From the NCBI GenBank assembly GCA_009746045.1, contig RPFO01000166.1:1-62000 (forward strand): a DNA stretch of 62,000 bases, read 5' to 3'. Position 1 is the stretch's first letter; each line of letters begins with the position of its first letter. Shown in pieces: positions 1 through 10,489 of this stretch. The stretch is from Mesostigma viride (Eukaryota > Streptophyta > Mesostigmatophyceae > Mesostigmatales > Mesostigmataceae). Below the pieces are notes generated by a model. The model worked only from the letters and a program-made list of their open reading frames with translations, was not told the DNA's origin and did not search any database. A program made the translations under genes and the position numbers.

Positions 1-487
1 ACGACGATAAGTGCGAATCCCTTCTTAACATATATCATAATCATGAATATAACAAGGTAGAGGGTATTTAGACTTCACAGTAATATCATTCAACTTCCTA
101 TAATCAGTAACTAGGCGAAACTTGCATTTGGCTTAGGAACTAACAGGACACCAGCTGAGTAGGGGAGTTACTAGGTTCTATCAATCCTACTTCTAATAGT
201 GACACTAAAATCTGTTTTAGTTCCTTTAATTCAGTAGGGCCCATTCTATACATCGGAGAGTGCGTAGGAACTGCACCGTCCTTGATAACTACACGGTGTA
301 AAACAGAACGAGGAGGAGGATAAGAAGGAGTCTTTTCTTCAAAAACTTTTGAGGAATCTATCACAGCCATGTATCTTACTATTTCATTTTCAGTAAATCC
401 CACTCCTATTGTATCCACTGTGTTTACCTCTATATCCACACTATTATTAGTGATAGGTATCTCCTGTACTTCTAACTGAAGGAACAT
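1..487 (-). pseudogene. Ty3/gypsy-like RT, N-terminal fragment (frameshifted, cut by window edge)
   Basis: The minus-strand ORF at 140-487 ends in a stretch typical of the entry to a Ty3/gypsy reverse transcriptase: HRVVIKDGAVPTHSPMYRM, then an L-x-E-L run and GLIEPSNSP. It stops at TQLVSC. The next RT block, FRLVTDYRKLNDITVK, is readable in another minus-strand frame at about 60-115, so at least one frameshift breaks the gene. The catalytic YxDD region would lie beyond the left edge of the window. It continues the protease and gag fragments at 447-2927 and is a decayed pol gene of the same element. Confidence 0.75.
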
Positions 488-1090
488 ACATAATAAATAT
501 CCATATTCCTTTAATTAATTCAGAACGCAACTCATCATTGGACATTAATACTTCAGGTATAGGTCTTACAGGAGGATCAACAGGTGTAGGAGGAGTAACA
601 TCTACCAAGGATAAATTTTCCAATCTATAATGACGTTCCGGTACCCAGTAAGAGCTATCTGGAAACCAAACGACCATGGTATCATAATTAATAGTAATCT
701 TATTATCCTGGTGCCAATCTAATCCTAGTAATGCATCAGCGGTAGTGATAGGGCCTATAGTGGCCGTCAGGTTGACAGTACGTCCTTGTATGACCAGGGG
801 AAGGGACACCGTAGGGGGAATGACTGGTGCGACCATCAGCATAATGAACAGTGACAGGTTTGGTGTGAGGGTAGGGCTAGTCCTAAACGCCTAAATAGGG
901 CCTCGCTCACAAAGGAGCTAGCCGCACCGCTATCTACCAACACAGAGACATTCAAGAGTTCATCAGCATGCAAGAAGGGGTCTACAACAGTATGAGGAAC
1001 AGTTAAACCACCATTCAAGAACATAAGAGGACGCACACGTAGTGGTAGGGATGATTCAGCTCCTACAGAGGTTATAAAAAAGGCAGGCAA
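447..1090 (-). pseudogene. Ty3/gypsy-like aspartic protease (retropepsin), split in two frames
   Basis: Two overlapping minus-strand ORFs (836-1090 and 447-842) together carry a retropepsin-like domain. The first has the active-site motif VLVDSGAASSFVSEALF, with the catalytic Asp in DSGA. The second has the C-terminal hallmark ADALLGLDWHQDNKITINY, equivalent to ILGMDWL in Ty3 proteases. A frameshift near 840 separates them. It sits between gag (upstream on the minus strand) and RT (downstream), the normal Ty3/gypsy order gag-PR-RT. In a functional element it would cleave the Gag-Pol polyprotein. Confidence 0.75.
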
Positions 1091-1183
1091 AAATTTTTAT
1101 CTGGGGTACTATCTAAGGACCTGTCCAGGTTACCCCGGCTGACAGGCCTACTGTTCCCCCTCCCCCCCAAATCCATATAGGAA

Positions 1184-2927
1184 CTAACCCCGAAGAAGAC
1201 CTGGCGAAAAAGCCACTGCTGGAGGGTCACGAGGGATCGAAGAGGGTGCGGGAGCCTGATTATCATAGGGGAAACCTGGGGGTCCTGTCTGCACAGCATT
1301 CAGCCTACTAGGGGTAGCTGAGGGAGTGCGTCCTGAAGTGGGACGAATAGGAGCACGCTGAGGGGTACGAGGAGGGCGAGCGTCGGGATGAGGGGGAGCA
1401 CCCGAAAGGAACTTGGGGCACTCACGTTTAAGATGACCTACTTCCTTACAATGATAGCATGTGATATGAGAGACATCAAGAGCTGAAAGATCAGCAACGC
1501 AGATATCTAATTCTTCTACATAGGAGTTCTCCTCCTCAGGGGTAAGGATAATACAGTTATTAATACGGGAACGGGTAGGGAGAGAAGGAGTGGTGAAGAA
1601 ATCTGCTACTCGCAAGAGATGCTGGCGCACATGCTTGAGGAGGGGCAGATCAGTAAAACGGTAGGCAGAGAACTGGCGCTTGACTTCACGTAATAAGGGT
1701 CTACTGAGGCCTTGGAGGAAGCGAGCACGTACTTCTGCACCCGACAAATCCCTAATTCGTACCATCTGAGCATCAAACTCTTTCATATACTCCTTAAATG
1801 ATTTAGTACCCTGCATGCTGCAAGGTACCAAAGGCTAATCTATCCTGCCAATCTGAATCAGGAGGGACTAAATGGTTCTCTAAACGCTTAAACAATTCTG
1901 CTACAGAGTTAGGGTAGGCATGAGAGGCCAAAGACTCACACTGGATGAGGTTAGCAAGCTCAGGAGTAATACAGGTAGTAAGATAGTGAGGGACTAATAC
2001 AGCATCAGAGAGGCGCCATCTATTATGATTCTGCCACGACTCTGTGTTCTGGGTAAGCAACATAATAAAAGTGAAAAACTGTTGAGGGGTAGACTTGACA
2101 TCCAGCTTGGGAAGGTTAGCAAAGAGGGGAAGAGCAGGAGGCTTAGGGGGATTCGAAGAGTCAGTTTTTCCCATAGGGCCACTATCTTCCACTACTACAT
2201 AAGCGGGATAGAAGGAAGGAAGAGGAAAGGTTTTGGGTAGGGGTCGAGAAGGGGCCACCGTTTCAGGCTGGTGCCCATAGGAGAAAGGAACAGTATATTG
2301 CTCACGGAGAGAGGAGTAGGCAAAATGATCATAATTTCTATCATCTAGGGGCATGGTGCTGAAATCACTATTCACTTCTAAATCAGCCACACGGGTAGGG
2401 ACTGGGCTGCCTCATAGGCCGTCTCAGGGTAGGACCAGGAAGCAGGTGGGTAAAAGGGAACTGCACTAGGGCGCCCAGAAGGGCCGACAGGGGCGAGGTA
2501 CGACCCGTGTTAAAAGCAGGCATGGAAGGCACAGGGTGGGAAGGAGGCCTAGAAGCATTGTTAATTAGTGAGGACCTGCTGGAGGGTTAAGCCAAGGCTG
2601 CAGGAGGGGCAGGGGCCTGGTTCAAGGTAAGGAAGGGTCATCACTAAATCTGACTTGCATACGTTGTTCATAGGTAGGAGGGGTAAGTGAGGGACGACGG
2701 CGACCACCAGTAACAGGAGAAGGAGGTGAGGTACGAAGATTACCTTGAGGAGTGAGATGGTGCACCGTTTCAAGTGAGTCCCGTCGGTTACCACGAGTGT
2801 TGTTATGGTTGTTAGTATTATTATTATTATTCATAGTAGGAGTGTTGGTAGGTATAGGCGACATATTACCACCCACTGGATCCATTTTAATTAAGTAAAT
2901 GAATAGGAATCTAACTGAAAGCAACAA
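1184..2927 (-). pseudogene. Ty3/gypsy-like gag with CCHC zinc knuckle, frameshifted
   Basis: Three minus-strand ORFs (2622-2927, 1803-2390, 1184-1831) appear to be parts of one gag gene broken by frameshifts. The first starts at MDPVGGNMSPIPTN and has a short Asn-rich run. The second holds a capsid-like segment (FANLPKLDVKSTPQQFFTF). The third continues the Retrotrans_gag-type pattern (SFKEYMKEFDAQMVRIRDL, then FLQGLSRPLLREV) and ends with the nucleic-acid-binding zinc knuckle CYHCKEVGHLKREC, CX2CX4HX4C. The region 2391-2621 has no long frame and contains the junctions. The role would be particle formation and RNA packaging. Family assignment rests on the pattern and on the adjoining protease and RT. 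Confidence 0.7.
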
Positions 2928-3008
2928 GGATAAAGGACACGGCCTAATTTAAGGAAAGGAAAGAAAAGAAAAAGCTTTTAATGTCCTAAAAGAAGGAAAC
3001 AATTTAAA

Positions 3009-3413
3009 TCAATCCTTTTTAGCAACAGTAATGGATAGGGAACCGAACTCTAAGGTGAGAGGCGTATCTAAGCTAGATGAGGATGCAGCCCGTTTAGGGG
3101 GAGACGAAGGAGGAGATGGAGGTGATGTAACAAAAACAAGACTATCTACTGCAGGACGAGCATGAGGAGAAGGACGAGAATGGAGACCCAAATCTGATTC
3201 ACTATGATTTAAGAGGTAGGTCTGAGCTTCTTCAAAGGACATAAACTTCTTATATTTGGAGACATTATAAGCACGCGACTGAACGAACTTCCTAGCATCG
3301 GCCCACGATAAGAAAATAGATGCCCATTGAGGGGTAATCACTACGTAATATTTCGCTAAACTATTATTACTAGTCGAATGAGAAGGAGCAGGAAAAGGAC
3401 GTCGCTGGCTCAT
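3009..3413 (-). CDS. Small ORF with viroplasmin / RNase H1 N-terminal-like domain
   Basis: A 134-aa ORF. Residues about 22-67 match the pattern of the Caulimovirus viroplasmin / RNase H1 N-terminal domain: KYYVV, a Trp in LSWADARKFV, then SKYKKFMSFEEAQTYL. This small fold binds RNA or RNA/DNA hybrids in RNase H1. The C-terminal half is Ser/Pro-rich and disordered-looking (SPPSPPSSPPKRAASSSS). It lies 82 bp upstream of the gag start on the same strand, so it may be a first ORF of the Ty3/gypsy-like element; a separate cellular or captured gene is also possible. It is intact in this window. Confidence 0.55.
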   Translation of the reverse strand: MSQRRPFPAPSHSTSNNSLAKYYVVITPQWASIFLSWADARKFVQSRAYNVSKYKKFMSFEEAQTYLLNHSESDLGLHSRPSPHARPAVDSLVFVTSPPSPPSSPPKRAASSSSLDTPLTLEFGSLSITVAKKD

Positions 3414-3796
3414 GTTAACGCACCTGGTAGGTCTTGAGTAGTCAAATAAGGAGAACGAGGGGAAGGCGACTTATCTCGGGTGTCTGAAACCGAACCAGAT
3501 TGACGACGCACGCAGGGACGAGGTTTCCAGCGCCAGGTGGTCGTAAGTATCCGGTTTCAAGAATTCTGCGTCTGGCGATGGGTCGTCTAAATACAACGCA
3601 GGCAAGAATGCAGAAAAAGTGTAATCTACGAGACGCTAGTCGTCTCTCTAACGTAGAACCAAAACCATCACCTATCTACGACAGTAGGCAACATCTCTCA
3701 GGAAAACAAGACGAGGAAAAGGAGCTATCTATAAAAGGATTTTCCGCTTCGAGCAGGTCTATCTTCTAGGCAGGGCGTGTCCCGAATCGGGCAGCA

Positions 3797-4231
3797 CTAC
3801 CCCCCCAGCTTGCAGGCGACCCGCCCATTACCTGTCAAGTAGGTGTCGTCTTCATTTTCCAGGACGCGGAAGGGTTGATTCAATGACGTATGTTGCAGGG
3901 GATTGTCGTCTCGCTCTCTACCTAAAATTCCTCCGAGTCCATTGTTACGCCTCGGGTTTCTACCGCCACCTCTACCTCTACCTGGCCTGATGCTACCTAA
4001 ACTAGTCAAGCCGCCTCTAGTTAAACCCCTAGCGAAAGACGAACGAGACGATCCAGATCTCAGTGCATTAACGTAAGTATTACTATAATACGCCATAAGC
4101 CATTTACACAACCCGTTTACTCCAGGAATAGAGGAAGGAAACACAACTACACTGCCGTGACCCAAGCCTATATGTGTTAATTCATTTAACACACGCCGGC
4201 CGAGTGCACACACGAGGGGTAGAACGTGCAT
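3797..4231 (-). CDS. Hypothetical ORF with RG-rich segment
   Basis: 144-aa minus-strand ORF that I do not recognise. A mixed N-terminal part with several hydrophobic stretches is followed by an Arg/Gly-rich segment (RPGRGRGGGRNPRRNN), as found in RNA-binding proteins and some Gag tails. It lies upstream of the viroplasmin-like ORF and gag on the same strand, within the presumed 5' part of the retroelement. It may be part of that element or simply an open frame in decayed sequence. Confidence 0.3.
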   Translation of the reverse strand: MHVLPLVCALGRRVLNELTHIGLGHGSVVVFPSSIPGVNGLCKWLMAYYSNTYVNALRSGSSRSSFARGLTRGGLTSLGSIRPGRGRGGGRNPRRNNGLGGILGRERDDNPLQHTSLNQPFRVLENEDDTYLTGNGRVACKLGG

Positions 4232-4529
4232 AAATGGTCACCAACGGTCCAACACACTCGGGCCGACCTGGCCCTCGCCTACAGATGCACGCTGGTCCAC
4301 TACATTCTACCAAAGGATCAGGACCACTAATAAAGTACGCGCGCGGCGGCCCCAAAGGCACCCAATGTACCACAGTACTGTTACGAGGACAATAGTGTCC
4401 CGGTAGGAACTACACGTAAACCTAGGGACAACCGAGGCAAAAGACCTAATTTACGTCCGTAACTACAACAAATTGTTACGCGACGTAACAGTTAGTAAAG
4501 CCAATTCTCCCCGGCGTTGCCACACAACT

Positions 4530-6050
4530 TAGGACGTATTCCTTGATAGCCGATGCATGGGATGCATGATCGATGTCGTCATCCCCCTGCAATCCATCCA
4601 TATGAGGAAGTCGCGGCCCCCACATTCCACCGATGCTGGGGCCCAGTACCCCTCTCGACTGCGCCCTCCGCTGGCGATACTCGTGGAGTACCTGGCGACC
4701 CTGCTCACCAATTTCCTCGAGGATCTTCCCGGGGTTAGGGTGGTGATCCGCATAATTTGTACGCGAGCTGGTATTCGTTCAGGTTGGCGCGCGTTTGAGC
4801 GTGGTCTACCCACGTCCCAGTGGGCCAGTACGACATAAATGCATGCAGCGAGGTACAGTATTGTTGCGGGTGGGTGAACATGATTGTGCCCGCGTTCCAA
4901 TCAATAACACCACATCCATGTTCCTCAAAGATCGAAACCTCCCGCCATGGTCAACACTACGACGCGCACCTGGAGAGCGTGAAAGCGAAAGCCCAGAGCC
5001 CTCACAAAGTTGGGCACGACCCGGCCGTCGAGGAATGCCCCTCCCTGGCACGGAGCATACTTGGGATAGTCAACCTTTCGAGGTTTACCATCTATACCAT
5101 GTACTTTGGCAGCTCCCGCTTGCATGGGGCCGTATGTATCGCGTACCAGAACCCTCTGGCGTCGATTCTAGGCAGTCCTGAGGTCGCGGCCGGGCCCCGC
5201 TCTCCTTGGGTGCAAGTCGAAGCAGATTAGCTCGCACATGGAGCCGCGCTCCACATACGCATGATCAGTTCCTGCCTCAAAGTGCAGCGGTTGCGGTCGG
5301 TGATAGGCCGCGCTGCAGACGGCCACGAACGGCGATGGTGGGAGCTGAATGTATAGACGGGAACACCCCGAAACTCGCGCAAGCTAGGGGCGTACTCGCT
5401 GTGGGCTGGGAAACGCGCTGACGTAGGCGCCCACCGTCCATGGCGCCGGTCGAGCCACCGCCCGAGCCGACAAGACCACGCTCTGTCCCAATCTGGCCGT
5501 GGGCCGCGCTCCAGCACCCGGAACAGTCCGCCAGAGGCATAGGGTCGGCATCCACCTGAGTCCCATACCTGTAGGAGGCGGTGCTGAATTCTGAGGGGCA
5601 CGTGCGATCAAGGACCCCTGCGCGGGAGATATAAAGCCCACCGCTGGTATCGGGGCCACGCCTCTCTGGTATATATGCTCGGGACGTCTCCACGCGCCAC
5701 CCGCTCGGAGTAAGTCCGCCGCTTCTCGTCGCGGACTCCGGGAATCTGCGGAGCCACTGCCTGCCGACACCTCGTTCGTACATGCGCGACGTCTAACTGA
5801 CTTCTCGCTGGGCGTCCGGTTCCAATAGGGGTCGCTTCTGGTTGCGCTCGATATCCTCGGAATCCAGCTTAGTTGGGTCGATCGCGCCGCCAGCCGTTCG
5901 CCGGGTCGGTCCCGTCCCGACAAGAACCATCATTCCGCCCGTTCCCTGGGTCCGAATTGTTCGCACGGCATCACCGTCCCGTTGCTGGATCGGTGTCACC
6001 GCAGGTGTGACAGAACCGCCCGTTCGCCGAGTCGGCCCTGCTTGCACATG
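4530..6050 (-). pseudogene. Heavily decayed Ty3/gypsy-like gag-protease region
   Basis: A GC-rich stretch with many overlapping short ORFs on both strands and no intact gene. On the minus strand near 5060-4850 the remains of a retropepsin are readable across frames: FLDGRVVPNFVRALGF (a damaged counterpart of a DSGA..NFV active site), RVVVLTMAGGFD, and in a shifted frame VIDWNAGTIMF, the typical C-terminal strand of Ty3 proteases. The upstream part (6050-5150 on the minus strand) would correspond to gag but shows no zinc knuckle. The catalytic Asp-Ser-Gly is lost, so this copy is dead. Confidence 0.45.
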
Positions 6051-6099
6051 GCGTTGGTCAGGAGTCTGACCTCGGCTCCTCCAGTGGCTGCGTGACGTT

Positions 6100-6527
6100 C
6101 ATATCCATATGTCCATCCTCAAGTCGACGTTGTACAACGTCAGCGAACAACGATATCTCTTGCTCCTCGCCGTCGGGCTGCTGTGGAAGCATCTGCGATC
6201 ATCGCACACACGAATTAAGCCGTGTGAGTGTGAAAAAGGGGTACACTTGATACTATATGCTCTTAGACCCAATTACCACAATGGTGCGTACACATTGACG
6301 TGAATAACACAAGTGCCTTCGCGGCATCCTAGCGTACACGTGATCAAGCCCGTTGTCCTAGCGCCCCCACCACAGGCTACCTTCGCGGTAGCCTAGTGGA
6401 GGGCATGCTTGGCCTTCTACTCGCGAAGCAAACGTTCACACCCTTCTATATAAGCTCATTCTCGGTTTGCCACGAATTCTCGTAATCATGCTGAGCAAAA
6501 CGCCACCGTACGCGATACTGTCACTGT
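6100..6527. other. No gene seen; probable LTR / 3' end of gypsy-like element
   Basis: No convincing coding frame. It lies directly downstream (minus-strand sense) of the integrase/chromodomain remnant and contains a TATAA-like box (CTATATAAGC near 6447 on the plus strand) and short imperfect hairpins (GGCTACCTTCGCGGTAGCC near 6375). Position fits an LTR or 3' UTR, but no second LTR copy was found to prove it. Confidence 0.3.
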
Positions 6528-6890
6528 CTACCTCTCGATCCCACGCTTGATGTCCCGGTGGTCCACGATCTCGGCCACCTCGTCTTCCTGTTCTCCAGTC
6601 TCTGGGTTGTACTCGATGCAGGGGCCGGCGGGTTGAGCCGACCTTGGATGGAGTTCTGGTATTATAATAACTTGAGCTGGTCTCGATGGAAGTTGGGGGA
6701 AGTGTTCCAGGAGCTCGGGATGTCCACCTTGAACATCACATCTCCGAGCTTCTCCAGAACCTTGTGTGGGCCCAGGAACATAGGACGGAGCTTTGTTTGT
6801 CTTGAGCTCACCCTCTACCTTCTCAGAGAAACGTCCTAGGCGCGGGAGCGTTCCACCAGTACCCAGTCGCCCACCTCGATGCACTAGTGT
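6528..6890 (-). pseudogene. Ty3/gypsy-like integrase C-terminus with chromodomain-like tail (frameshifted)
   Basis: Read across two minus-strand frames, this segment gives LGRFSEKVEGEL, then MFLGPHKVLEKLGDVMFKVD and SSWNTSPNFHRDQLKLL. These match the integrase C-terminal pattern of Ty3/gypsy elements (PRFIGPFKVLEKVG...HPVFHVSQLK). It is followed by EYNPETGEQEDEVAEIVDHR, similar to the start of a chromodomain in chromoviruses. Frameshifts and an internal stop break it. The chromodomain would direct integration to certain chromatin in an active element. Upstream RT/RNase H is missing, so this is a 3' remnant. Confidence 0.6.
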
Positions 6891-7063
6891 GCATCATGAT
6901 GGCCGGCGTGCACACAACAATGCAAATGAGCTCAGATTAACCTGGAAATAAGCAAACACATTACTTGCAACACCTGCAGGCTGGCTGCAAAGTGGCACCC
7001 TGATTGAACACCAACTACAATATTCTGCTGTCGTAAGCGTCACTCTCGCGCTAATTTTGGATT

Positions 7064-7972
7064 ATATTCATTGAGAATGATAGATATTTGGATATATATA
7101 ATGCACCACAGGCAGTGCAAATGAGTTCAGACAGATCTGAAAATTTGCATGCAATTTCAATAGAGCATGCTGAACATGATTGCCAAGTATTGCCTCAGTC
7201 GCACCACAGATGAGGGCGTATAACAGTGAGAAGTAACAGCAGCCAACTTTGTGTATTTCCTTACAAGTTCATACGGGCCCATAAAAATACAAGTTGAGGT
7301 AAGGTTGAACTCCAACTTGGTTATCTCCACCCATGTCGCATGCACTTCATCATGGACAATGTGCATTAATAGTTGGAACTACCAACATTGCAATGGTGGT
7401 GTGTGTTGAGTATAAGAGAGAGCAATTAACTAGGTGGCAAGTCAAATGGTGGCTCGCATGGCTGCACACTGTTGGCTTGCAGTTGCTGTCTAACATCGTT
7501 AGCGGCAGCTAGCTCTCATGCCAAACAATTTTCTAAAGGTATCATGGGCATTTTTTATGTGTTGTTCATCACACCCTAGCTGGCCTAACAAGTCCTCGTG
7601 AAGTATGGGCTATGCACAGCAGATGGAGGATGTGGCCATGGGCATGCCCTGAGCTGATTGTTATGCCAGCGAAGGTGCTGGCAGCAGGCAGATTAGGCAG
7701 CAGTATAGCGGGACCTAGTGATGCAGAAGAGAGTGGCACATATGGTAGAAAGTAATGCAGATGGCAGTAGTATGGCCAGCGGCACCAGGCAGCGATCATG
7801 AAGGCTATATCGGTCATGCAAATATATGTTTTGGATATATGTTTTGGTGATCCTTGGATGTCTGTGTCAGATTACTATTAATTTCTTCAGGGTTATTCTC
7901 CCAGTTCTCGGGTTTTTCCTTATGTTGCATGCCTATCTCACCTCCGTAATCTATCATTCTCAATGAATATAT
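7064..7972. mobile_element. Segment bounded by a perfect 22-bp inverted repeat
   Basis: The 22 bp at 7064-7085 (starting ATATTCATTGAGAATGA) recur as the exact reverse complement at 7951-7972. The 909-bp interval has no convincing coding frame, so it could be a non-autonomous TIR element (MITE-like). I found no clean target duplication beside the repeats. The right end overlaps a roughly 110-bp dispersed repeat that also occurs at 44.65 and 45.98 kb without an obvious inverted partner, so the ends may instead be two copies of that repeat in opposite orientation. Confidence 0.45.
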
Positions 7973-7973
7973 G
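7850..7973 (+). repeat. Dispersed repeat, copy 1
   Basis: Shares about 110 bp with 44646-44762 and 45976-46071: a GTCAGATTACTATTAATTTC start, CTTATGTTGCATG in the middle and a CATTCTCAATGAATATAT end. Non-coding. Confidence 0.7.
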
Positions 7974-8008
7974 TTTTGGTCTAGCATTGAGGTAACTTGT
8001 GATGCTAC

Positions 8009-8637
8009 AGTTAATATTGCCTGGCAAGCAATATTATTCTACTAAGCTACTTGGCTTGTAGAGATTCTACTTCCGGTTACTACAATCCAGAAAAGGGTTC
8101 ATTCTGATGAGTATTGCTCGAGATATGAGCAAGATACTGTTCTACTACATATTCTACTTGGATTCGGTGATTCTACGGTGGTTCTTCAAGTGACGCGTGG
8201 CATACGACGTCTTGTCACAGTGTACGATAGGACATTTAGTCTCCGACACTGCGGTCTATTCAATGCTATTGATTAGACGTAACAAATAGTGACAGGACTT
8301 GTGCGACAGGACACTGATGTGACTATTTATGGATAACGAGTCGAGATCTGCTGGTCCAGAGTGAAGGACAGCAATATAGTGAGATGATCTGCCTATCAGT
8401 CATCTGAATGTGACTGCGTCTTAATTAGTATATAACGAGCAGGACGCTGCCACTTGGTAGCACCACTTTCCCTGCACCTGTGTCCTCGCACCTTTGGCGA
8501 CGGTTCTCACGTGCCTCGTGCATTCTGTGCTGGTAGCCATAACCAGCAACGTAAACCTATTGATTAATATAACTACTTCCTCTGTAGATATTAATCAAAG
8601 CAGGCTGAACCACAGTTCAGCCACAGTTTCGTTAACT
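8009..8637 (+). repeat. Element A 5' LTR
   Basis: 629 bp, nearly identical to 28381-29015. It starts AGTTAATATTGCC and ends TTTCGTTAACT, so its termini are a short inverted repeat but lack the usual TG...CA. The sequence after it (CGAATTACAAG) has no standard TGG primer-binding start. Confidence 0.92.
8429..8435 (+). promoter_or_regulatory. TATA box in element A 5' LTR
   Basis: TATATAA about 200 bp from the LTR end, in the position expected of the RNA polymerase II promoter of an LTR element. The equivalent site exists in the 3' LTR near 28805-28811 and in the LTRs of element B. Confidence 0.5.
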
Positions 8638-8685
8638 CGAATTACAAGCGAGTTCGTAATCTACTGATTACGGCATTGATTTCTG

Positions 8686-9290
8686 GTGTCGGCAATTTTT
8701 ACGGTGTTTTTCCATTATATGGGAAACACGCGTGAATATCGTGAGCCATCTCCCGAGCGTGCGTCGGCTCCATCGTCTTCAGGCTTTAATTTCAACGTTC
8801 AATTAACGTACGGCATCAACTGCTGCGCTGCATTCGCGTGCTGTTCAACCTTCGCTGTCTCAAGCGCTCGTCAGCAGGCCGCCAGTTTCTAACGATCTGC
8901 ATCAGTTCGTCGACGACCTTACTCAAGTTTTGGAAATCCTGTCGGAAAATTCCCATATTTTCCGAAGGCTTGCAGCGTCGGGATCAGGCGAACAAGCTCA
9001 AGTAATTTCGGCGCTTCGCACCTACGGCTAGCTTGGGTGTTCTGGCGTTGGCGACAGCGTGGTCTGGAATTTTGGCGACTCTTCCGGCTGTCGCAGTTCC
9101 GATTAGCAACAACGGGTGGGCGTCGTCAGTCGACGGTATCATAAACGTCACTGCTTCGATTCAGCGGCAATCAAACGCTGAGGAGCCAGGTGAAAAGAAC
9201 GAGGGGCTTCCTGATTTATATCCGAGTATTGTGCAGCAGATTTTGGATAACGTATTGCAGCCTCCGCGCGACGATATGCGGCTGGATTAA
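8686..9290 (+). pseudogene. Element A upstream ORF (ORF0), frameshifted
   Basis: Between the 5' LTR and gag lie broken frames beginning at MGNTREYREPSPERASAP (ATG near 8719). In the plus-strand frame through about 8870-9030 one reads RPPVSNDLHQFVDDLTQVLE, which corresponds to RPPVNRSFVQFVDDQVEDWE in the same position of element B. The ORF is therefore a conserved first ORF of this family rather than random sequence. Its function is unknown; the helical, charged composition suggests a Gag-like or coiled-coil accessory protein. Frameshifts disrupt it here. Confidence 0.5.
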
Positions 9291-9416
9291 ATTTTCTGTT
9301 ATAATTAACAGTGAATTAATTCAGGAAAATTTTTTTCTTGGTTCCAGAGCTTAAGGGATTAATTTATTAATTCCCCAGCAGTATTCTTTCTTCAGCATCG
9401 GCATCGGCATCGACAG

Positions 9417-10489
9417 TTGTCATCGGCATTCGCAGCGACCATGCAGGGTTTGGAAGACGGCGAGATACGCGACGAGCGAATGCTGCGGGGTCAGAATTTT
9501 AATCGTCCAGCAGCAGCAGCAGCAGCAGCAGAGCAACCCCGCAGAGCCAAGGCCCAGGAGGGCTTTGCTATTCTTAACCAGCTTCCCAGTCTCAAGGAGC
9601 ACTGGACTGTTAAGGATAAGGATATTACCATTAGGCACCTTAAGGGATATAAGGGCTTGTATAATGGTAACAATCCTCTGCAGGTGCTGTGTATGTCAAG
9701 TACCTTCTTAAGTGTCCCAAGAGGGTGCAGAAGTATGTAAATGACAAGTTTGAGGATGGAGATTCCTGGGAGGTTTTTCTAGCTGAGTTTGAGGTGTTCG
9801 TAGATGATAAGAGGGCTAGTGATGGCTCCTTTTGGAAGAAGGAGTACATTGATTTCAAGGCTGAGGGCCTGATTCTGCAGGCATTTGAGGATTTTCAGGA
9901 GCTCAGGCACAATTGTGCTGGTAAGGGGTATGTAGTGTCAGATGAGATTGCCATGGATGATTTCCTAGGTAGCCTGGGATTGGATGAGGTCACCTTGGAT
10001 AACCTGCAGGTGCACATGCGTACATGCACCACCTGGGCTGCTATGGTGGCCAAGATCAAGGATTATTTCAGGGGCAAGTATGTGGGAGGCAAGAAGGAGG
10101 CAGACAAGGCCAGGGAGAAGCAGAAGGAGAAGGATAAGGTGGAGGTGGCAGCTGCAGCAGGGGTCAGTGTTCCCAAGGTCAAGGGCAACCAATGGGGGGG
10201 GCAGCCCTCCAACGGTTATGGCCCACCAAGGTCAGGGCCTTCCAAGCGGGGGGGCTTCCAGGCCAAGGGCTTCAGTGGCTTCAAGCGTCGTGGAGGTCCT
10301 TCCCAGGAGCAGCCAGCGGCTCAGCGTCCCAGATTTGATTTCAACAGGGTGGGGTCCCAGCGGGGACCACCTGGGGTGGGGACACCTCGTATCACATGTT
10401 ATTTCTGTCACCAGCAGGGCCACATCCGTAAGGACTGCCCTAGCTGGCGTAAGCAAAGGGGCCAAGGTGGGTATAACAACCCAACCTGA
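9417..10489 (+). pseudogene. Element A gag with CCHC zinc knuckle (one frameshift)
   Basis: Two overlapping frames (9417-9740 and 9689-10489) form one gag, joined by a frameshift near 9690. The N-terminal part has a CAG run encoding eight Ala. The capsid-like part includes FLAEFEVFVDDKRASDGSFW and GLDEVTLDNLQVHM, matching element B gag at the same place. It then turns Gly/Arg-rich and ends with CYFCHQQGHIRKDC, a CX2CX4HX4C knuckle. It ends at a TGA (10487-10489) after which the same frame stays open to 10906, so Gag-Pol may be made by stop readthrough, as in element B. Confidence 0.75.
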
